Of a DNA stretch of 5,462 nt, positions 1 to 5,462 are shown piece after piece. Where the stretch lies: positions 9,631-15,092 of the forward strand of contig NVTJ01000020.1 of assembly GCA_002401545.1 (NCBI GenBank), read 5' to 3'. Position 1 is the first letter of the stretch, and every line of letters starts with the position of its first letter. Made by a program: the position numbers and the translations under genes. This DNA comes from Alphaproteobacteria bacterium. Lineage in GTDB: Bacteria > Pseudomonadota > Alphaproteobacteria > Sphingomonadales > Emcibacteraceae. The notes beneath the pieces are model-generated. The model was given only the letters and a program-made list of their open reading frames with translations, did not search any database and had not been told where the DNA came from.

Positions 1-222
1 ATATTATCCGAGGGCGGTGCAGAAGTTAATGCTTCCCTGATCCGGGCAAGTCTGGTAGACCGACTATATTGGTTCAGGTCACCGGATGTGATTGGCGATG
101 AGGGGCTTGCCGCACTCGCCTCCGTTGAGCTGAATGAGTTGCTGGCAAGGCCGGATTTTCACCTGATCCGGACGGGTCGTGCGGGAAAAGATATTTGGCA
201 GGAATTTGAAATAGGTCATTAG
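1..222 (+). CDS. ribD: RibD C-terminal fragment (riboflavin-specific deaminase/reductase), 5' truncated by window edge
   Basis: This is the last 73 codons of an open frame entering from the left edge and ending at TAG (220-222). The visible part fits the end of the RibD reductase domain. It opens with a L-S-E-G-G-A block (about residues 2-7 of the fragment), followed by S-L-I-R-A-S-L-V-D-R-L and then S-P-D-V-I-G, the conserved 'GG…LVD…P…G' pattern of the family. Full RibD proteins are usually around 360 residues: an N-terminal deaminase domain (outside this window) and a C-terminal NADPH-dependent reductase. Together they convert the pyrimidine product of GTP cyclohydrolase II into 5-amino-6-ribitylamino-uracil phosphate. 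The ribE start codon follows after a single base, which supports co-transcription and coupling. The identification rests on this short motif block plus the adjacent riboflavin genes; the deaminase zinc site cannot be checked here. Confidence 0.9.
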   Translation: MLSEGGAEVNASLIRASLVDRLYWFRSPDVIGDEGLAALASVELNELLARPDFHLIRTGRAGKDIWQEFEIGH

Positions 223-223
223 A

Positions 224-826
224 ATGTTTACCGGAATTATTACAGATGTTGGCTCTGTCAGGAGCATTAGGGCCAGCGGCGATACCCGTATCGTGCTGAA
301 TACGGCCTTTGATACGGACACCATTGATATTGGGGCGTCCATTGCCTGTTCCGGTGTCTGTCTGACGGTGGTTGATAAGGGCAGCGACTGGTTTGCCGTT
401 GATGCCTCCGGCGAAACCCTGTCCTGTACTAATCTTGGGGATTGGGCAGAAGGCACAAGGGTTAATCTCGAAAGAGCCTTGAAGGTGGGCGAAGAACTGG
501 GCGGGCATATTGTTACCGGGCATGTTGATAGTATAGGTGAAGTATTATCTGTAACCTACTCAGGTGACAGTGTAATATTACAATTTTTAGCACCGAAAAA
601 TCTTTCTAGATATATTGCTGAGAAGGGATCAGTGACCATTAACGGTGTCTCTCTGACGGTCAATGACGTGGCCGATGATGTTCAGAAACAAACTATTTTC
701 AACATTAATGTGATTCCCCATACACAAGAGAAAACCACCTTTTCCCATATGCAGGTGGGGGATAAAGTCAATCTTGAGATTGATATATTGGCCCGTTATG
801 TATCCAGAATGAATGAATTTAACTAA
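224..826 (+). CDS. ribE: Riboflavin synthase, alpha subunit type
   Basis: Riboflavin synthase dismutates two 6,7-dimethyl-8-ribityllumazine molecules into riboflavin and 5-amino-6-ribitylaminouracil, the last step of the pathway, in the cytosol. The 200-residue product has the expected length and the two tandem lumazine-binding barrels. The first starts with the signature M-F-T-G-I (1-5) and contains C-S-G-V-C-L-T-V (42-49). The second starts near G-G-H-I-V-T-G-H-V-D (93-102), with the histidines at 95 and 100 that correspond to the conserved pair in the E. coli enzyme, and includes S-V-T-I-N-G-V-S-L-T-V (136-146). The C-terminal V-N-L-E-I-D-I-L-A-R-Y-V (182-193) is the usual trimerisation-helix region. 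The start is fixed by the MFTGI signature. Only a weak AGG (213-215) precedes it, and the ribD stop ends one base before the ATG gap, so initiation probably depends on coupling. The symbol follows alphaproteobacterial use; E. coli calls it ribC/ribE. Confidence 0.97.
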   Translation: MFTGIITDVGSVRSIRASGDTRIVLNTAFDTDTIDIGASIACSGVCLTVVDKGSDWFAVDASGETLSCTNLGDWAEGTRVNLERALKVGEELGGHIVTGHVDSIGEVLSVTYSGDSVILQFLAPKNLSRYIAEKGSVTINGVSLTVNDVADDVQKQTIFNINVIPHTQEKTTFSHMQVGDKVNLEIDILARYVSRMNEFN

Positions 827-839
827 AAAGATCAATATT

Positions 840-1976
840 ATGCCTCAAAGTTTCCTCTCTCCCATTGAAGATGTTCTGGAAGATGCCAAAAATGGACGAA
901 TGTTTATATTGGTTGATGATGAGGACCGGGAAAATGAGGGTGACCTGATTATTCCGGCCCAGATGGCAACACCGAATGCGGTTAACTTTATGGCTAAATA
1001 TGGCCGGGGCCTGATTTGCCTGACTGTGGATCGCAAAAGAGCTGAAATTCTGGGCCTTCCGCCCATGAGCCTCAATAATCAGGCCCGTAACAAGACGGCT
1101 TTTACGATTTCCATAGAAGCCAGAGAAGGCATTACCACGGGCATATCTGCGGCCGATAGAGCGCACACCATTGCCGTTGCTATTAATGCTGTCTGGAATG
1201 GCGATGACATTGTATCTCCGGGGCATGTTTTTCCCATTGTAGCAAAAGATGGCGGAGTGTTGGTTCGGGCGGGTCACACCGAAGCTGCTGTTGATATTTC
1301 CCGGCTGGCAGGTCTTAACCCGGCGGGTGTGATCTGCGAGATTATGAATGATGACGGCACCATGGCCCGCTTGCCTGACCTTGTTAAATTTGCCAAAAAG
1401 CATGACCTGAAGCTGGCGACCATTGCCGACCTGATTGCCTATCGCCGCAAGCTTGATACTCTTGTGGAATGTATTGAAGAAACGGTTGTGGATTCAGAAT
1501 ATGGCGGCGAATTCAAAATGCGGGTTTATGAAGTCAAGGATGACCAGACCCAGCATTTTGCCTTGATCAAGGGTACTCCGAAAAAAGGTGAACCGGTTCT
1601 GGTGCGTATGCATCCCTTTAATATGTTTGATGATCTGCTGAGTGCCAAAGGCAACCGCCGCAGTCAGCTGCACCGTGCCATGGAAGAAATAGGCAAAGAG
1701 GAGTGCGGGGTTCTGGTTTATCTGCGGGAAACCTCAAAGACCATCATTACCGACAGCATTGGCCGCCGGACAGGCAAGAAGAAGACATCCAAGGACACTT
1801 TTCTGAGAAATTATGGCATTGGGGCGCAAATTCTGGTTGATCTGGGGGTGTCTCATTTGATTCTGCTGTCCAATACGCAGCAGCATGTGGTCGGCATTGA
1901 CGGTTATGGCCTTAATATTGTGGAACAGCGCAAATTTGATGACAGCCTGGAAATCGGCCTCATAAAGAAAGTTTGA
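840..1976 (+). CDS. ribB: 3,4-dihydroxy-2-butanone-4-phosphate synthase fused to a degenerate GTP cyclohydrolase II-like domain (RibBX type)
   Basis: The N-terminal domain (about 1-200) makes the four-carbon unit for lumazine from ribulose 5-phosphate. It carries the acidic metal-binding loop D-D-E-D-R-E-N-E-G-D (26-35), the catalytic histidine in R-A-G-H-T-E-A (H146) and the metal-ligand glutamate in I-C-E-I-M-N-D-D-G-T-M-A-R (E167). The C-terminal part (about 205-378) aligns by eye with GTP cyclohydrolase II: it keeps Y-G-I-G-A-Q-I-L and a final G-I-D-G-Y-G-L-N-I-V-E. However, where RibA has its three zinc cysteines this protein reads V-R-M-H-P-F-N-M-F-D-D-L-L. It therefore cannot be assumed to open GTP, and database names such as 'RibBA' would overstate its function. 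The arrangement matches RibBX hybrids known from Proteobacteria. I chose ATG 840 because homologues usually begin just before the S-F-L-S-P-I-E block. An upstream ATG at 813, inside the ribE end, would add nine residues; neither has a clear Shine-Dalgarno. Numbering is from 840. Confidence 0.93.
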   Translation: MPQSFLSPIEDVLEDAKNGRMFILVDDEDRENEGDLIIPAQMATPNAVNFMAKYGRGLICLTVDRKRAEILGLPPMSLNNQARNKTAFTISIEAREGITTGISAADRAHTIAVAINAVWNGDDIVSPGHVFPIVAKDGGVLVRAGHTEAAVDISRLAGLNPAGVICEIMNDDGTMARLPDLVKFAKKHDLKLATIADLIAYRRKLDTLVECIEETVVDSEYGGEFKMRVYEVKDDQTQHFALIKGTPKKGEPVLVRMHPFNMFDDLLSAKGNRRSQLHRAMEEIGKEECGVLVYLRETSKTIITDSIGRRTGKKKTSKDTFLRNYGIGAQILVDLGVSHLILLSNTQQHVVGIDGYGLNIVEQRKFDDSLEIGLIKKV

Positions 1977-1978
1977 GA

Positions 1979-2404
1979 ATGCATCTGTTAATTATTGAAT
2001 CTCCCTATTATCAGGATATAACCAATGAATTGGTCAAGGGTGCCGTTGCCGCTCTTGACAAGGCAGGGGCCACTTATGATCGCATATCTGTACCGGGGGC
2101 TTTTGAAATTCCGGCAGCCATCCGTTTTGCTGCGGACGGCACCGGGGTAAGTTATGGTGGCTATATCGCGCTGGGCTGTGTTATCAGAGGGGAGACATCT
2201 CATTATGATTATGTTTGCGGTGAAAGTGCGCGTGGCTTGCAGGATTTGGCAATCAGGGACAGGCTAGCCATAGGCTATGGTATATTAACCGTGGACAACC
2301 GTGATCAGGCATGGGCAAGGGCCGATGTGACATCGGGCAATAAAGGCGGATATGTTGCCGAAACTGCCCTCAGGATGATTGAATTAAAACAACAGTTTGG
2401 ATAG
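1979..2404 (+). CDS. ribH: 6,7-dimethyl-8-ribityllumazine synthase (type I)
   Basis: Lumazine synthase condenses 5-amino-6-ribitylaminouracil with the dihydroxybutanone phosphate made by the upstream gene product, giving the substrate of RibE. The 141-residue product has all family blocks: V-P-G-A-F-E-I-P (38-45) for ribityl binding, G-C-V-I-R-G-E-T-S-H-Y-D-Y-V (66-79) with the phosphate-binding R-G-E-T and the active-site histidine (H75), and G-I-L-T-V-D-N-R-D-Q-A-W-A-R-A (101-115). The pattern is that of the type-I enzymes that assemble as pentamers or icosahedra (close in style to Brucella RibH1), not the decameric RibH2. ATG 1979 is preferred, with a purine-rich AAAGAAAG at 1964-1971 seven bases upstream. 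An in-frame TTG at 1973 overlaps the ribB stop (1974-1976) and would add two residues, but leaves almost no room for a ribosome site. Confidence 0.96.
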   Translation: MHLLIIESPYYQDITNELVKGAVAALDKAGATYDRISVPGAFEIPAAIRFAADGTGVSYGGYIALGCVIRGETSHYDYVCGESARGLQDLAIRDRLAIGYGILTVDNRDQAWARADVTSGNKGGYVAETALRMIELKQQFG

Positions 2405-2411
2405 AAGAACC

Positions 2412-2879
2412 ATGGCTGAAAAGGCTGAAATACCCCCCGCAAAAGGCGGAGCGAGAAGTGCATCCCGACTGGCTGCTGTACAGGCGATCTACCAGATGGA
2501 GATGAACGGTCAGCCTGCCCGGAGTATCATTGATGAATTTGTTAATCACCGTCTGGGCGAGGTTATTGAAGGGGATCATTATGCCGATGCGGATCAGGTA
2601 TTTTTTGCTGATCTGGTAACCGGTGTTGCGGAACAGGCGCAGGAAATCGATGCCCATGTGGCCGGGGCACTGGCTGAGAACTGGACCCTGGCCCGAATTG
2701 AGCCTGTGGCGCGGGGTATTCTGCGCGTGGGAACCTATGAACTGATGGCCCGGCCAGATGTGCCAACCTCTGTTATTATCAATGAATATGTTGATGTGGC
2801 CAAAGCCTTTTTTGATGATAAAAAACCGGGCTTTATTAATGGCGTACTGGACAGGCTGGCCAGGATTATCCGTAAATAA
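2412..2879 (+). CDS. nusB: Transcription antitermination factor NusB
   Basis: NusB binds boxA RNA together with NusE/S10 and promotes antitermination, chiefly of ribosomal RNA operons. The 155-residue product is the normal length for alphaproteobacterial NusB. It starts with a polar tail, then A-R-S-A-S-R-L-A-A-V-Q-A-I-Y-Q (14-28), the conserved first helix that contacts RNA. The C-terminal half has E-P-V-A-R-G-I-L-R-V-G-T-Y-E-L (97-111), V-I-I-N-E-Y-V-D-V-A-K (121-131) and F-I-N-G-V-L-D-R-L-A (141-150), all diagnostic for the family. ATG 2412 is seven bases after the ribH stop, with a weak purine stretch AGAAG at 2403-2407. A TTG at 2397 inside the ribH end is an unlikely alternative. The ribH–nusB pairing is widespread in Proteobacteria, and location in this operon does not imply a riboflavin role. 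Confidence 0.96.
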   Translation: MAEKAEIPPAKGGARSASRLAAVQAIYQMEMNGQPARSIIDEFVNHRLGEVIEGDHYADADQVFFADLVTGVAEQAQEIDAHVAGALAENWTLARIEPVARGILRVGTYELMARPDVPTSVIINEYVDVAKAFFDDKKPGFINGVLDRLARIIRK

Positions 2880-2894
2880 CAGGGGAGAAATAAA

Positions 2895-3866
2895 ATGGGT
2901 TCAGGTGAATTTGATCTCATTTCCCGCTATTTTGCCCCTTTGACCGTCCGGGGGGGGGCAGCTCTTGACCTGACCGATGATGCGGCGGTTCTCACTCCGC
3001 CGGCAGGGCGTGATATGGTCTTCACTAAAGATATCCTTGTTGCCGACATTCACTTTTTTGCTGATGATCCTGCGGAGGCTGTTGCGCGCAAGGCGTTACG
3101 GGTAAATCTTTCTGATCTGGCTGCTATGGGGGCTGTGCCACTGGGATATCTTCTGGCCCTTGCCCTGCCGAAAAACATGGAAAACAGAGAAAAATGGGTG
3201 GCGGGATTCTCTGCCGGGCTTAAAAATGACCAGAATATATTTGGTTGGTCTCTGTTTGGCGGTGATACAGTTTCAACTGCCGGGCCGTTAATGGTTTCTG
3301 TGACCGCCATAGGAACCGTGGCACCGGGGGAGGCGTTGCGGCGCAATGGTGCGACGGCGGGGGATGATATCTATGTATCAGGGACTCTGGGTGATGCGGC
3401 GCTGGGCCTGAAATGTCTGACAGGCGATATTACGCCCAAAAATCAGAATCTGGTTGATCGCTATCTGCTGCCATGCCCAAGACTTGAACTGGGCCAGAAA
3501 CTTGCGGGCATTGCGACGGCTGTCATGGATATTTCTGATGGTCTGGCCGGTGATATTGGGCATATATGCGGTCTGTCAGGGCTGGGAGCTGAAATTGAAG
3601 CAGAATTAATTCCCCTGTCCGGGGCGGCTGGTAAGGTTTTGGAAAGTTTCCCCTTGTATAAAGATCTCATATGGACGGGAGGCGATGATTATGAATTACT
3701 TTTTACGGCCCCGGCGCATATGGCCGATGATATAAAAGAACTGGCAAAGAAACTTGATCTTCCTCTGACCAGAATAGGTCGTATGACACAGGAGGCTTTC
3801 ATTGTTATTCAGGATAAAAACGGGTCGAATCTGTTGCATGGTGAGCAGGGATTTCGACATTTTTGA
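2895..3866 (+). CDS. thiL: Thiamine-monophosphate kinase
   Basis: ThiL phosphorylates thiamine monophosphate with ATP to give thiamine pyrophosphate, the active cofactor. The 323-residue product is typical in length. Visible motifs run in the expected order: F-D-L-I-S-R-Y-F-A-P-L (6-16), D-D-A-A-V (28-32), T-K-D (44-46) followed by I-H-F (52-54), N-L-S-D-L-A-A-M-G-A (71-80), G-G-D-T (122-125), S-G-T-L-G-D-A-A-L-G-L (162-172), M-D-I-S-D-G-L (211-217) and G-G-D-D-Y-E-L-L (252-259). The aspartates are the Mg-ATP ligands in this PurM-like superfamily. Its start has the best ribosome site in the window, AGGGGAG at 2881-2887, seven bases from ATG. It follows nusB by 15 bases, a common neighbour pairing. 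An unusual run of nine G lies at codons 19-22 (2950-2958); the frame is intact in this sequence. Confidence 0.97.
   Translation: MGSGEFDLISRYFAPLTVRGGAALDLTDDAAVLTPPAGRDMVFTKDILVADIHFFADDPAEAVARKALRVNLSDLAAMGAVPLGYLLALALPKNMENREKWVAGFSAGLKNDQNIFGWSLFGGDTVSTAGPLMVSVTAIGTVAPGEALRRNGATAGDDIYVSGTLGDAALGLKCLTGDITPKNQNLVDRYLLPCPRLELGQKLAGIATAVMDISDGLAGDIGHICGLSGLGAEIEAELIPLSGAAGKVLESFPLYKDLIWTGGDDYELLFTAPAHMADDIKELAKKLDLPLTRIGRMTQEAFIVIQDKNGSNLLHGEQGFRHF
2950..2958 (+). repeat. Nine-base G homopolymer within thiL
   Basis: Nine consecutive G span the codons for R-G-G-A near residue 20 of ThiL, ahead of every catalytic motif. A gain or loss of one base would put the rest of the gene out of frame. 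In this sequence the downstream frame is correct and complete. Confidence 0.9.
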
Positions 3867-3885
3867 CATAGTACAGGATTGATAA

Positions 3886-4407
3886 ATGGCGGATGACGAC
3901 GAAACAAAAGATGATGAAACAAAAGAAGAAAAGCCAAAATCCGGTGGCAAAAAACTTTTAATAATTGGACTACTGGTAGGCTTGCTGCTTGGCGGTGGCG
4001 GCGGTGTTGGCGCTTTCATGATGCTGGCTGGTGATGGTGACAAGCACGAAGCAGAGGCAGAAGAAATTATTGTCGAGGAGACGGAGCCGGAAACAGACCC
4101 CTATTTTGTAAAAATTGATCGGATGACCCTTCCCCTTGTTCATAAGAACCGTGTTTTGGCAAATGTGGTGATTGATTTTTCCATGGAGGTGGATGGTGAT
4201 GACAATAAAATGACGGTTATCCGTAATCTGCCTGAAATTCGTGACGCCATGCTACGTCATTTCAGTAATACGGCCATAGGCAAAACAGGCAGTCCGCGCA
4301 GCCTGGACTATCCACGCCTGAAAAAAACCTTAAGGGATATTAGCAACAAAGTGCTTCATGATCCCCTGGTGTTGCGGGTGATGATTGTTCAGGCCCGACA
4401 GTTTTAG
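3886..4407 (+). CDS. FliL-like single-pass membrane protein
   Basis: The 173-residue product begins with a short acidic and lysine-rich cytoplasmic tail (1-23) containing a doubled D-D-E-T-K. One hydrophobic segment follows (about 24-47) with five consecutive glycines in its middle (36-40). An acidic linker comes next (about 50-70), then a mixed periplasmic domain. The domain resembles the FliL family: P-Y-F-V-K-I-D-R-M-T-L-P-L, then L-A-N-V-V-I-D-F-S-M-E-V, then L-P-E-I-R-D-A-M-L-R-H-F-S, and a terminal V-L-R-V-M-I-V-Q. FliL proteins sit near the flagellar motor and stator. The absence of flagellar genes here means this could be a FliL-fold paralogue with another task. The basic residues before the membrane segment suggest an N-in, C-out topology. 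AGGA at 3875-3878 lies seven bases before ATG, and the thiL stop is 19 bases upstream, so it is probably the last gene of the transcript. The family assignment is by pattern only, so I give no symbol. Confidence 0.75.
   Translation: MADDDETKDDETKEEKPKSGGKKLLIIGLLVGLLLGGGGGVGAFMMLAGDGDKHEAEAEEIIVEETEPETDPYFVKIDRMTLPLVHKNRVLANVVIDFSMEVDGDDNKMTVIRNLPEIRDAMLRHFSNTAIGKTGSPRSLDYPRLKKTLRDISNKVLHDPLVLRVMIVQARQF
3895..3924 (+). repeat. Two-copy 15-base tandem repeat encoding DDETK
   Basis: Units 3895-3909 and 3910-3924 both encode D-D-E-T-K and differ only at two third-codon positions (GAC GAC versus GAT GAT). It lies in the disordered acidic tail of the FliL-like protein. The silent differences suggest an older duplication, or selection for the charged tail, not a fresh slippage product. 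Confidence 0.7.
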
Positions 4408-4418
4408 CGACTGTTTTT
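4398..4418 (+). terminator. Weak candidate terminator at the end of the rib–thiL–fliL-like run
   Basis: ACAGT (4398-4402) pairs with ACTGT (4410-4414) around a seven-base loop that contains the stop codon of the FliL-like gene, followed directly by four more T (4415-4418). The T run and the plus-strand gene end argue for a rho-independent signal in that direction. A five-base stem with only two G-C pairs is weak, and nothing equivalent serves the minus strand. It may be chance, with Rho acting instead. Confidence 0.3.
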
Positions 4419-5229
4419 ACTCTTTTTCCTGCGCTTTAACCCGATTCCAAAGCTGATCCATCTTATCCAGAGTCATATTTTCAAGGGTTTCATCTTGCTG
4501 GCCAGCAAGATGCTCCACCTGCCTGAACCGCTTTTCAAACTTATAATTGGCAGACCTCAAGGCGCTTTCCGGGTCAATGTTCAAATGGCGGGCCAGATTG
4601 GCATAGACAAACATCATGTCGCCAAATTCTTCTGTGATTCTGTTCTGATTATCATCCCCTTTTTTGGCTTGTGTCAGTTCATGGGATAACTCGGCCATTT
4701 CTTCGTTTAACTTGTCCAGCACCTGTGAGGTATCCGGCCAGTCGAAGCCAACCCTTGCGGCCCGGTTCTGCAGCTTTATGGCACGGGTCAGGGCGGGCAG
4801 CCCGGATGTGACACCGTCAAGAGCACTGGCCTGCTGGTTTTTCTGTTTTCGCTCCCGGGCTTTCTGAGCTTCCCAGGCTCTGGTCTGCTCCTCGCTATCC
4901 CGGTACGCGGCTCCCCCAAAGACATGAGGGTGGCGGCGGGTCATTTTATCGCAAATGCTCTCCACCACATCATCAAAATTAAAATGGCCCTTTTCCTGTG
5001 CTATCCGGGCGTGAAAAACCACCTGAAACAAGAGATCCCCCAGTTCATCTTTCAGGTGCGGCATGTCATTTGCTTCAATGGCTTCGGCAACCTCATAGGC
5101 CTCTTCGATAGTATAGGGGGCAATGGTTGAAAAATCCTGCTCAATATCCCATGGACAACCACCGTCCGGGCTTCGCAGACGTTGCATGATAGCGATGAGT
5201 TCTGAGATGGATTTTTTAATTTCTGTCAT
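4417..5229 (-). CDS. mazG: Nucleoside triphosphate pyrophosphohydrolase MazG
   Basis: MazG hydrolyses nucleoside triphosphates to monophosphate and pyrophosphate, cleaning aberrant nucleotides from the pool; in E. coli it also influences ppGpp levels and survival under starvation. The 270-residue product has the tandem two-domain form. Domain one has L-R-S-P-D-G-G-C-P-W-D (18-28), the metal-binding E-E-A-Y-E (42-46) and E-L-G-D-L-L-F-Q (62-69), then R-R-H-P-H-V-F (98-104). A variable charged linker follows (about 108-140). Domain two has A-A-R-V-G-F-D-W-P (157-165), E-E-M-A-E (176-180) and E-E-F-G-D (200-204), so both copies of the E-x-x-E / E-x-x-D metal site are retained. TAGGG at 5240-5236 on the minus strand sits six bases before the ATG. 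It is convergent with the FliL-like gene with nine bases between stops. The promoter is not clear. Confidence 0.97.
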   Translation of the reverse strand: MTEIKKSISELIAIMQRLRSPDGGCPWDIEQDFSTIAPYTIEEAYEVAEAIEANDMPHLKDELGDLLFQVVFHARIAQEKGHFNFDDVVESICDKMTRRHPHVFGGAAYRDSEEQTRAWEAQKARERKQKNQQASALDGVTSGLPALTRAIKLQNRAARVGFDWPDTSQVLDKLNEEMAELSHELTQAKKGDDNQNRITEEFGDMMFVYANLARHLNIDPESALRSANYKFEKRFRQVEHLAGQQDETLENMTLDKMDQLWNRVKAQEKE

Positions 5230-5315
5230 AAGCTGCCCTAAAATAATTTATCAGATTGAGCCAAATAGGTCTGACATTGCTCTGGTTGACGTTGTGAATT
5301 GATCTGCTGTTTCCC

Positions 5316-5344
5316 TTGCTATGGATAACAGGATTTAGTATAAA
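5316..5344 (+). promoter_or_regulatory. Candidate sigma-70-type promoter for the rightmost gene
   Basis: TTGCTA (5316-5321) and TATAAA (5339-5344) are separated by 17 bases, the optimal spacing, in an AT-rich gap. They match the consensus -35 at four and -10 at five of six positions. Transcription would start near 5350, leaving a leader of roughly 80 bases before the TTG start at 5430. This is by eye only; AT-rich DNA yields such matches by chance. Confidence 0.4.
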
Positions 5345-5415
5345 AATACAAATAATTTTACCATGGTTTGTCCTGCAATAAATTATGGCTAAAAACATTG
5401 ATTTCAGTATTTTAT

Positions 5416-5421
5416 AAAGGG
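5416..5421 (+). promoter_or_regulatory. Shine-Dalgarno-like site deciding the TTG start at 5430
   Basis: AAAGGG lies eight bases before a TTG codon in an open frame. It is the main reason for calling a gene start here, because no ATG is available in that frame between this site and the window edge. Confidence 0.45.
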
Positions 5422-5429
5422 CCAATTCA

Positions 5430-5462
5430 TTGACCGAAAACAGTCTTCCCGATCATCCCGAA
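5430..5462 (+). CDS. Start of an unidentified gene, 3' truncated by window edge
   Basis: Eleven codons are visible, starting with TTG and reading M-T-E-N-S-L-P-D-H-P-E, preceded by AAAGGG at good spacing and by a plausible promoter at 5316-5344. The polar, proline-containing beginning looks like a flexible N-terminus of a cytosolic protein. Nothing in it identifies a family. It would be transcribed divergently from mazG. The true start could also lie further right, outside the window, so this remains a tentative call. Confidence 0.4.
   Translation, partial: MTENSLPDHPE

Noticed and set aside
74..523. Minus-strand frames (74-523 and 79-456) opposite ribD/ribE
   Set aside because: They lie wholly opposite well-supported genes, their products resemble nothing I recognise, and they look like shadows of codon bias.
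819..1403. 194-codon minus-strand frame opposite ribB
   Set aside because: It is fully antisense to the conserved DHBP synthase domain and shows no recognisable motif or ribosome site.
1..2404. FMN riboswitch controlling the rib genes
   Set aside because: I saw no RFN-element consensus blocks, and the gaps between the rib genes are too short to hold one. If present, it lies upstream of ribD or at another locus.
2758..2943. Plus-strand 61-codon frame across the nusB end and thiL start
   Set aside because: It overlaps two strongly conserved genes in another frame; its product is a frame-shifted reading of NusB.
5236..5330. Minus-strand promoter for mazG
   Set aside because: Only a poor extended -10-like TGATAAATT on the minus strand was seen, without a matching -35, so I do not call it.
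5240..5390. Near-repeated AAATAATTT words and a TAAATTAT/ATAATTTA inverted pair in the intergenic region
   Set aside because: Short AT-only matches in AT-rich DNA, widely separated; no more than chance would give.
5385..5417. Ten-codon ORF M-A-K-N-I-D-F-S-I-L in the leader of the right-hand gene, considered as a leader peptide
   Set aside because: It has no clear Shine-Dalgarno, no run of regulatory codons and no attenuator hairpin after it; such short frames are expected by chance.
5216..5425. 69-codon minus-strand frame upstream of mazG
   Set aside because: It overlaps the mazG start and the AT-rich gap, its product is rich in I/N/Y as expected from translated noncoding DNA, and it lacks a ribosome site that I can see.

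Overview
The window looks like a chromosomal core-metabolism region from an alphaproteobacterium of moderate G+C. The evidence is the gene order ribD–ribE–ribBX–ribH–nusB–thiL and the style of the proteins: RibH resembles the short type-I alphaproteobacterial enzymes such as Brucella RibH1, and RibBX opens with the SFLSPIED block I associate with alphaproteobacterial homologues. I cannot name the genus. I see no mobile element, tRNA, rRNA or CRISPR array.

Positions 1–4407 form one tightly packed plus-strand run, probably a single transcript started upstream of the window. It holds the 3' end of ribD, then riboflavin synthase (ribE), a DHBP synthase fused to a degenerate GTP cyclohydrolase II-like domain (ribBX type), lumazine synthase (ribH), the antitermination factor nusB, thiamine-monophosphate kinase (thiL) and a single-pass membrane protein related to FliL. 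Gaps are 1–19 bases and several starts sit on or near the previous stop, so translational coupling is likely. RibD, RibBX, RibH and RibE cover all of the dedicated riboflavin steps except the first, GTP cyclohydrolase II. The C-terminal domain of RibBX lacks the zinc cysteines, so a separate ribA must lie elsewhere.

Positions 4417–5229 carry mazG (nucleoside triphosphate pyrophosphohydrolase) on the minus strand, convergent with the fliL-like gene and only 9 bases from it. Positions 5230–5429 are an AT-rich divergent intergenic region with one reasonable plus-strand sigma-70-type promoter candidate. A new plus-strand gene then appears to begin with a TTG codon at 5430 and runs off the window after 11 codons.

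Most of this is ordinary housekeeping sequence. The points most worth a second look are the cysteine-less RibX domain, the FliL-like protein outside any visible flagellar cluster, and a nine-G run near the start of thiL. I found no convincing undescribed system.
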